A stretch of DNA of 64,000 nucleotides from Symbiodinium natans (lineage: Eukaryota > Sar > Dinophyceae > Suessiales > Symbiodiniaceae), in contig CAJNDS010000212.1 of the NCBI GenBank assembly GCA_905221605.1, forward strand, positions 2,501 through 66,500, in the 5' to 3' direction. Position 1 is the first letter of the stretch. Each line of letters opens with the position of its first letter. Shown one piece after another: positions 57,485 through 64,000 of the stretch. Under the pieces are notes generated by a model. The model searched no databases and was not told the origin of the DNA. It was given only the letters and a program-made list of their open reading frames with translations. The translations under genes were made by a program, and so were the position numbers.

Positions 57485-59369
57485 CAACAAATCACACACT
57501 TTTGTATATCTCCACGAGAAGTGCCAAATCCTTTCACCTGAGACTCACCTTCGTCTTTGCTGTCAATTAGAACCTTGCACTCACACATAAATCAGTCAGA
57601 CCTAGTCACTAGTCATGCAGCCCCTGCTTCAATTCTGGCTTTCAGAATGTGCAACAGCGACATGCTCCCTTGGTGACAGTGTTGGCACACACACAAAGCA
57701 AAAGCCAAAAACAGGAACATGAAACAAGAGCTCTTCTTGCTAAGAAAAAGGCTAAAGGGGACTCTGAAGACTCTCTGCTTTCGCAATTGGGATGCAGGCC
57801 ATGCCGGTACCGTTCTCCAGCACATTGTTCGGGTAGTGGAACCTGAAGTTCATCGCATCAGCCCACACTTTGACTTCCCTGAACATTGACATTTGACGTT
57901 GCAAAACTGGGGCGCGCGCAAAGCCATCAACACCTTGGATGTGGCAACAATGTGGCTTGCGATATTATGGCAATGTAGGGAAACTCTCAGAGGCCGGCCC
58001 CGATGAACATGCTGCCGCCCAGGGCTGCAGCAGCCCAGGTTGGGCCCTTGCAAAGGCGCGAAAGAGGGATTCGCAAGGATTCGCAAGGATTGCTGAAAGC
58101 AACCCAGAAACCGAGTCGGCCTTCGGGAGCCGCTTCGACAACAAAGTTACCGCCGGCCTGGCCGCTTTCAGTATGAAGTCTGAGTCTGCATGAAGTGAAT
58201 GCAGGAAAAGTGCAACTACAGATACTACAGGCTCAATGGCTCAATGCGCCGCAATGCGCGCCCGCGGCAGAGACGCAACACCAAGATCACCGAGCACGGG
58301 AACCGAGCAAAACGGGCACCTGAGGTAATGGAAGCTCCAAACGTAGAAAGCCAAGTACCTTGCCGAGCGTGAGTGGCTTGAAAGTGGCTACGCAACAGTT
58401 GCTGGTAATTGTGGCGGGTCACCACGACACCCAGCGCAGGTACATGGGACATCCGGTTCCAAAGTTCCGGAAGATCCACCTGGAGCGATGGCATGCGATG
58501 GTAACAGAGAATTCAACAGAATTCAGATCGCACACTGGCACGCACGGTTGGTAGTGGTTGCCCTATGCCATTGGATGCTCGTGCGTCGTTGAAGCACGTT
58601 GTGCTGTCGGGCTACGAGAAGGTCCACATCACATAGACCTGGGCCTCAGATAGCAGAGCTCAGCTTGAACAGGTATTTGAAACGTGAGCTGTCGACACTT
58701 GAACGTCGAACATCGCACATCTATGTCTGTGGCACTCTGGCTCTCGCAAACGTCGAATGTGAAGGGCCGCCGGTCGGGGCCTGATGTGGTGAGGATGCTG
58801 CATTGTTTTGGCACATTTTTTGGCACGTTTGTTTGGCACATTTCCTGCTGAACTGGATGGTGGAAGAGACGGAAGCCATGGAAGCCATGGGAGCCATGGG
58901 AGCCTTGCCTTCGAAAGAAGAATCAGGCAACAAGCACCTTAGCTCAGATCCATAGCAGCGAAGTGCTTCCAAAGCCCCAAGGACATCATGAAGCCCTGAA
59001 GCCACTTGTGAAGCATCCAGAAGTATGCACAAACAAATGAGCTCTCGGCGGGATGGTGGCTAAGATGCCTTGCAACCACCCTGGGACCTGCATCTGGGCC
59101 GAATGCTCAGCGAATGGTTTAGCCGTGCCACTGAAAGCACCAATTCGCGCACTGGACGGACCAGATTCACGCACTGAAACGCAGCTTCGCGCACCCAGCA
59201 TTTGCGGACTGAACGTCGGTCGCAAAAACTGTCGCACGCCAAAAAACGACAATGGCACGAAAACCGAAACCCTGCACCAAAAGCACGGATCCGACCAACT
59301 TGCATGGCATCATCATGAAAACGCACAGCAAAGGCACAGCACAGCAGCCTCACGGTTAGATTGTGCGAC

Positions 59370-59595
59370 AGCACTCAGACTAGATCAGATCAGATCATGC
59401 TAGGTCAGATCAGATGGACAGTATTTCGCTCTGGGGCCGACAATTTCTGAAAGTTGACCGATGGCTCCCAAGTCCCTGCGCGCAACGCGATCGGATTTGG
59501 TCTAACCTGATCTGACCTGCATGATCTCAGCTGAACTAGTCTGAACGGTGTCGCAAAGCTGTCGTACAGTCTGATCTGATCTTGTCTAGGCTGAC
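59370..59595. repeat. GATC-rich inverted-repeat cluster
   Basis: AGATCAGATCAGATCATG and GTCAGATCAGATGG (59,381-59,415), then the complementary forms CTAACCTGATCTGACCTG and GTCTGATCTGATCTTG (59,500-59,585). The two groups could pair as a long interrupted hairpin. No gene. Confidence 0.65.
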
Positions 59596-59679
59596 CGGAG
59601 TTGACTTCCTATGAGGTGACGCAGTTCGTGCACTCGTGGCCTCATGCAAGGTGTGCAGAAAAACTTCAGCCTAACGCCC

Positions 59680-60115
59680 TAAAAACAACAAACACAAGCC
59701 CAAACCCCAAACCCGGAACGCCTTCTGCAAAAAGCGAAAGCCTACAAACCCCAAAACCCGAAACCCGAAAACCCTGAAAAGCCTTCTTACCAACTACTAA
59801 ACCCAAAGCCTTACCCCAAAACCCCACATACCCCAGCCCCAATCTATAAACTCTAAACCCTGACAGGCCCTAACAGACCCGAAAAGCTTAAAAACATTTA
59901 AGACTCTCAAACCCTGACAACCCGTAAAAGGCTCTAGAACTCCTCAAACCCTAACACGAAACTTGAAATCTTAAAAGCACCCGAAGAAACCCAACCCTCA
60001 ACCCTAAAAGGGGAACCCCCAAACCCTCAAGACCCTCAACCCCCAACACGAAACCAAGACGCCAAACTCCTAAATCTCAAAACCTTCAAGACCGCAAAAA
60101 TCCCGCCCACAAATC
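59680..60115 (-). repeat. Degenerate telomere-like DNA (CCCTAAA variants)
   Basis: Many CCCTAAA, CCCAAAC, CCCCAAAA and CCCGAAA words over about 430 bases, e.g. AAACCCCAAAACCCGAAACC. The C-rich strand is plus. No intact run of more than one or two heptamers. Confidence 0.8.
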
Positions 60116-60159
60116 CCCAGACTCTCCACCCTACAGTAATACGTCTGATACGTTAGATT

Positions 60160-60215
60160 CGGGCGCGTTCCAACATGACACGTTTTGCGTTCGCGCGTTC
60201 CAAAATGACACCGTC
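60160..60215 (+). repeat. GCGTTCCAAAATGACAC repeat, copies 1-2
   Basis: CGCGTTCCAACATGACAC and CGCGTTCCAAAATGACAC, 25-30 bases apart. Two more copies occur at 60,585-60,625. Confidence 0.75.
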
Positions 60216-60579
60216 TTGGGCACGCATCCCCACCTTGAAATGATCCTTCTTATTGTGTATCATCCCATCGTAGGCAAGAGAGAAGTTCGCAATTACCATT
60301 TGCAAGCACAATGCTCTTACTCCCCGCCATTTGCAAACACAATGGTCGCATGATGGTTTGAAAGGAATTCACATGTTCTGAGCGCGGGCGAAGGATCGTG
60401 CTATTTCCGCGCAGGAGGAGATGAGGGGCGTCCGCCCTCCCAGCCCGCCCGGCACGCGTGGTTGCATTTAACGTCGTGCGAACTGCCGCGGGGGCTGTTA
60501 GACAGACCACCTTTGAAAAGCCACCGCAAAAATGATCACCTGAGCTCAGCAAAATCACTGCAGGGTGCAGGTTTTGACG

Positions 60580-60628
60580 TCGTCCGCGTTCCAAAATGAC
60601 ACTTTCCCGCGTTCCAAAATGACCCCTT
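60580..60628 (+). repeat. GCGTTCCAAAATGACAC repeat, copies 3-4
   Basis: CGCGTTCCAAAATGACAC and CGCGTTCCAAAATGACCC in tandem, next to GGTTTTGACGTCGTC. They bracket, with copies 1-2, a ~370-base non-telomeric insert between two telomere-like blocks. Confidence 0.75.
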
Positions 60629-60664
60629 TCCACCACCTGGCGGGGGTAGGCGGTACACAAACAA

Positions 60665-60890
60665 CAGGTGCAAACCCCTAAATCCGAAACATCCGAAACC
60701 ACAAACCTGGCCGAATCCTAAACCCAAAAACACTCGGCCCCAAACCCTCAACACTCGAGAGCCTAAAAGACCTCGACCATGAAATCCCTCAGCCCTGACC
60801 ACCATCATTGGTGTGCAACAGCCTGAACCCTAAACCCCAAACACCCTTGAAGCCCTAAATACCCTAAACCCTTGAAAGTCGTGTAACCAT
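60665..60890 (-). repeat. Degenerate telomere-like DNA, second block
   Basis: CCCTAAA/CCCAAAA/CCCTCAA words, e.g. GAACCCTAAAC and AAATACCCTAAACCC. Similar to 59,680-60,115. Confidence 0.75.
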
Positions 60891-62640
60891 GAATCGTTCC
60901 CTCCCTCGTGCTTGTGGGGCAGACCACCTGGATGCGCTCACAAATCTCCAGATACAGCCTGGCCTCAGTCATGCTTCCACAGTTCACTGTGCATCTGGTA
61001 CACCCAACCCGGTACATTCGGTAACCCCATCAGGTGCGGACAGAGAAAACCATGCCCAGATACCACCGGTGATCCGACGTGTAAGAGTTCACCTGCCAGA
61101 GCGACGCGATATTGAGCCCGAAGCTCCGAAGGCGCAGGGAGTGGACCTGCATATAGCTCCAGCCCCATTCGTTCGTGGGCTCCATGCCACCTCCATATGG
61201 CGCGTCTTAGGCGGGTCATGTAAAACGATACGTCGAGGCACCCCAATCGATTGGCCACGCCAGCTGCCGGAAGATGAAGTGCAGGATCTGGGGGAACGGC
61301 ATGGCCTCAGGTCCAAGCGAGTCGTCCCCAGAACCGCAGGAATGAAACTTGCGAGAAAAATCCCAGGGGCGGACCATGGCCATGTAGACGAGCAGCACAA
61401 ACACGTCCTCTTCCGTTTAAGGACTGTATAGGGAGCGCCCGAAGGGCGCCGAGAAGAGGTTCAGAGGCTGACGCCCAAGTTTGTTTTTTCACATGTCGGG
61501 CAGCGCCGGTCCTTCATCCCAAACTTGACCTTTGGGGGTCCTCCTGGAGCGTCTGGCCGGGAGTCTTGGTAGGCTCCCAGCATGATGAAGCCTTAGGAGG
61601 GTGCCGTGAAATCTCGCGTCAATGGTCTACTGGTCCGTTGGAGTCTGCATGAAAAAAACTCGCTCCAAGTTCTCCCCAAATCTAAGTTCCCAACCGAACA
61701 AGTCCTGATCATTCCCCAATGAACGCACGAGGATCTCCGACCAAGGCTTGACTGCTGTCCTGCGCAAATGCAGAAACTCAGAAGGCCTCTCTGAAACCCC
61801 AAAAGCCACTCTTTGGAGACGTCTTTCAGCATGCTCTCCTTGCCAGTGTCGTGCAGAACGGGTAGTACTTGTGATCAGAGTCCGTGTCAATGGCACAGCC
61901 TCTTGAAGCGGAATGAGGGCTCTGCAGAGAGGAATCGGTTTTCGAATGCATCTTCGTAACGCATGTAGTGATCGGTCAGGACGCCAATCATCCACCACCT
62001 TAGCTGCAGGAGAGCTGCAGTTGCTCTTGCACTGCAGACGCTGCACTCGCAGCTGGCGCAGTGCTGATACCTCAGGTGCCAAGACGTACTCCCGAGCGCT
62101 CCGCGCGTAGCACCTGTGAATTACCTGGTCAATAGGGTCACTACGGCCGAGGCCAGTCCGTGACTCAGTGCACCCATTCACCCAAATGCACGAAGCAACA
62201 TCGAGATATCATGAGATACCTGGTTCTCGAATATGGCCCACTTGGACAGCTTCTTCATCTGCCCTAGGGAGTCCATTACAACCTGACGTGATGCGCTGCT
62301 ATCAACAAACATCCAAAACAACAGTGAAGCCTCGCCCTCTTCGACCACATGGTCTGTAGCCATCTCTGTAAGCTGCTTCAGATTGGACCTGAGCCCAGAA
62401 CGTTGCAGCCAAAGGTCTCAAACCGAGCAACAGAGCATAGGGGGGCTTTGACTTGAGCGCTGCACTTTCCATTCGGCAGCTTGGGAAGCTCTTGCAGGAT
62501 GACGAAGAACCTCAAGTAAAGCTTTCAGACTAGCCTGACGATGCCGCAATGCCGGAACTGGAACGACAATCCAGGCTGCCGGCTTGGGAACATATGATGG
62601 TGTCAGGTTTGCCTGTTCAGCTCCGTGTGCCATAGAGTCG
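60890..62640 (-). other. Unassigned minus-strand coding-like region
   Basis: Possible start at 62,363 (MATDHVVEEGEASLLFWMF...), open to an AACCAG before GTATCTC at about 62,220. Other open minus stretches: 61,627-62,181 and 61,216-61,404 (contains MAMVRPWDFSRKFHSCGS). No family recognised; could be a gene or a decayed mobile element. A plus-strand frame of 180 codons overlaps (60,889-61,431). Confidence 0.25.
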
Positions 62641-62675
62641 ATACTTCGTTAATGTTGGACTGGCTTTAGTATAAG

Positions 62676-63180
62676 CAGGTCTATAATCACAAGCTTCGAA
62701 AATTCATTCTGCGAACCGAGGTTGTTCAGGGTACCGGCTATTATCACAAGTTTTTCCCGGACGTTTTTTTGTGGGTCTGTGCTTTGGGTTAAGACTTAAG
62801 AGCTACGCAGTAAGGTTTGAAGCCCTGAGGGCTTGGGCTCCAGGAATTTTAAAGAGCCAGAGCGCGGAGAATCCAGAAATCTAAGACCGGCCAGTTCCAC
62901 GTAAGGCCTTATGGAAATTCATTACGAAACGAGGCCCCAATCACATTCTGTGATAGACAGCCCACGGGCCCGTCAGGCTGTCTTTAGTAAGTTTGTCTGG
63001 GTACCCTCTACAATACCAAGTTTTTTTCGGATGAATTTTTGTTCAAGGGTTTGTGTTTAGGGTTAAGGGCTTACGCAGTAAGGCTTGAGGCCCTGAGGGC
63101 CTTGGGCTCCAGGAATCTTAAAGGCTGGAAAGCTTCAGGCCTTGAGGTCCTAAAGGCTTGAGGCCCTGAGGGCGGTTCCC
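62676..63180 (+). repeat. Diverged direct repeat, two ~180-base copies
   Basis: Copy 1 about 62,690-62,855 and copy 2 about 62,975-63,125 share GGGTACC, TCACAAG/ACCAAG, TTTTTCCCGGA/TTTTTTCGGATG, GGGTTAAG, TACGCAGTAAGG, GCCCTGAGGGC and TTGGGCTCCAGGAAT in the same order. Copy 2 contains TTTAGGGTTAAGGG. GCCCTGAGGGC recurs twice more to 63,175. Confidence 0.8.
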
Positions 63181-63199
63181 CCCCCCCCAATTTGTTTGG

Positions 63200-64000
63200 G
63201 GGGGTCGCTGCGCCATGCGTTTATAGAGGGTCCGAATTTGTTTGGGAGGGAGGGGGGGGGGGCCCCCACACTAAAGACAGTGCAACATGACTTCGAAACC
63301 CTTCAAAGAGCAGAATTTTCTCCACGCTGCAGTTTCAAACGGTCGTCGCGTAGGAGAGCGCACTTTGTTGCACAGTGCCGCTAAACGCGATGGACATCGC
63401 AACTCCCTCCCTCAAGGAGTCAGGCGGCAGCGTTGTCTTGCATCAGCCGCTTAAGGGTGCTCCGAACGCTCAGCTCACAAGCGCAGCAAAAGACATCTCA
63501 ACAAACAGACAGGAGCTTGAACCGACTGGGCCTCATCAAGGCTCAGCTGCGGATCCACTATCACGGGGCCCTTGCAAGACTTCGGATATTGCGAGATCTT
63601 GCGAGATCTTGTGAACGTTACAAAGAAGAAGTCTTGACTGGACGACGGGGGAGCTGTACAGTCACGCTGCGTCAAAGACAGAGGTGTGGTACCGGCTACC
63701 TCGGGAGGATGAGGATGTCTCCTCGGCCCGAAACTGTTCTTGCGTCACCGCCAGAGTTTCACCAAACAGAGCTACGAGAAACTTCTTGGCGTCCGCACTG
63801 CACAGCTCACTTTCAGAGCAAAGACCAGGCGCGGACGGTTGTTCTTCAGGTGTATGTGGTGCTCCGCACGCTTGGATATCCACTCGCTGTGGCAAAATGC
63901 CAGTTTCTCGGTGCGGAGTAATAAGCCTTGCTCTGGGTAGAGCCTGGCGCTCGTGGTAATCGTCGGCGCGGTCTTGTAGGCGACTGCCCGTCACGCGGCC
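63200..64000. other. Window end; unassigned open frames
   Basis: Plus-strand frame 63,433-63,921 (162 codons) and minus-strand frame 63,662-63,994 overlap. Neither shows a recognised domain. A CTCCTCGGCCCG fragment at 63,719 resembles the start of an S-T-S module but the rest does not match. Confidence 0.25.

Larger units (their letters stand above)
55650..59350. other. No recognisable gene; microsatellites
   Basis: Apart from the CA, GGCGACTCT and GA repeats listed separately, the interval has only short competing frames on both strands. The long minus frames at 56,116-57,004 are driven by the CA repeat (poly Cys/Val). The 5' flank of CHMP3 lies at its left end. Confidence 0.35.

Noticed and set aside
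59680-60890. Chromosome end
   Set aside because: The CCCTAAA-like words are too degenerate, and non-telomeric DNA with coding-like frames continues on both sides.

Overview
The window reads as nuclear DNA of a dinoflagellate, most likely from the Symbiodiniaceae. The evidence is in the genes that can be solved. Their introns have GC and GA as well as GT donors, several introns are only 43-63 nt, short direct repeats sit at exon-intron junctions, and pyrimidine tracts ending in AG lie just upstream of start codons, as expected for spliced-leader trans-splicing. The rest is intron- and repeat-rich with near-neutral GC, TTTAGGG-like tracts and no bacterial operon structure. The species call is inference; no rRNA, tRNA or organelle gene was seen.

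Two genes are well supported, both on the minus strand. The first (26,236-32,326) is a large secreted/type I membrane subtilase (peptidase S8). Its four exons join in frame to 1,469 codons with Asp, His, Asn and Ser active-site residues. It also has a Cys-rich motif, a fascin-like beta-trefoil, four ~100-residue repeats, a CUB-like domain and a C-terminal membrane span. The second (52,963-55,599) is the ESCRT-III subunit CHMP3/VPS24, cut into about 11 small exons whose readable N-terminal and core introns nearly all have GC or GA donors. A PAN/Apple-domain exon (16,818-17,060, minus) is also recognisable. A phase-consistent but unrecognised multi-exon gene lies at about 49,930-52,790 (minus). 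Weaker coding signals are on the minus strand at 1.3-4.7, 11-15, 25.4-26.1, 45.5-49.7 and 60.9-62.6 kb, and on the plus strand at 40.25-44.6 kb. Recognised genes therefore lie in one-directional blocks, with a probable divergent switch across the duplicated region 33-40 kb and a convergent switch at the TA/CA microsatellite near 44.6-45.0 kb.

Layout: 0-4.7 kb weak minus-strand coding signal; 4.98-6.05 kb AT-rich diverged repeats, a G-tract minisatellite and a telomere-like tract; 6-15.4 kb mostly unassigned with microsatellites; 15.5-20 kb GGGTCC repeats, the PAN exon, a 255-bp duplication and a cluster of AATCGATT palindromes; 20.3-25 kb an array of ~1.29-kb tandem units carrying a short coding-like module; 25.4-32.3 kb small candidate gene plus subtilase; 33-40.1 kb 35-bp minisatellite and ~1.85-kb segmental duplication carrying the same module family; 40.2-44.6 kb plus-strand candidate genes; 45-55.6 kb minus-strand genes including CHMP3; 56-64 kb microsatellites, degenerate telomere-like DNA and short repeats.

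The most unusual signal is a dispersed minus-strand module (acidic residues followed by S-T-S) found at least 15 times between 18.7 and 40.1 kb. Its reading frame is kept although the surrounding DNA differs.
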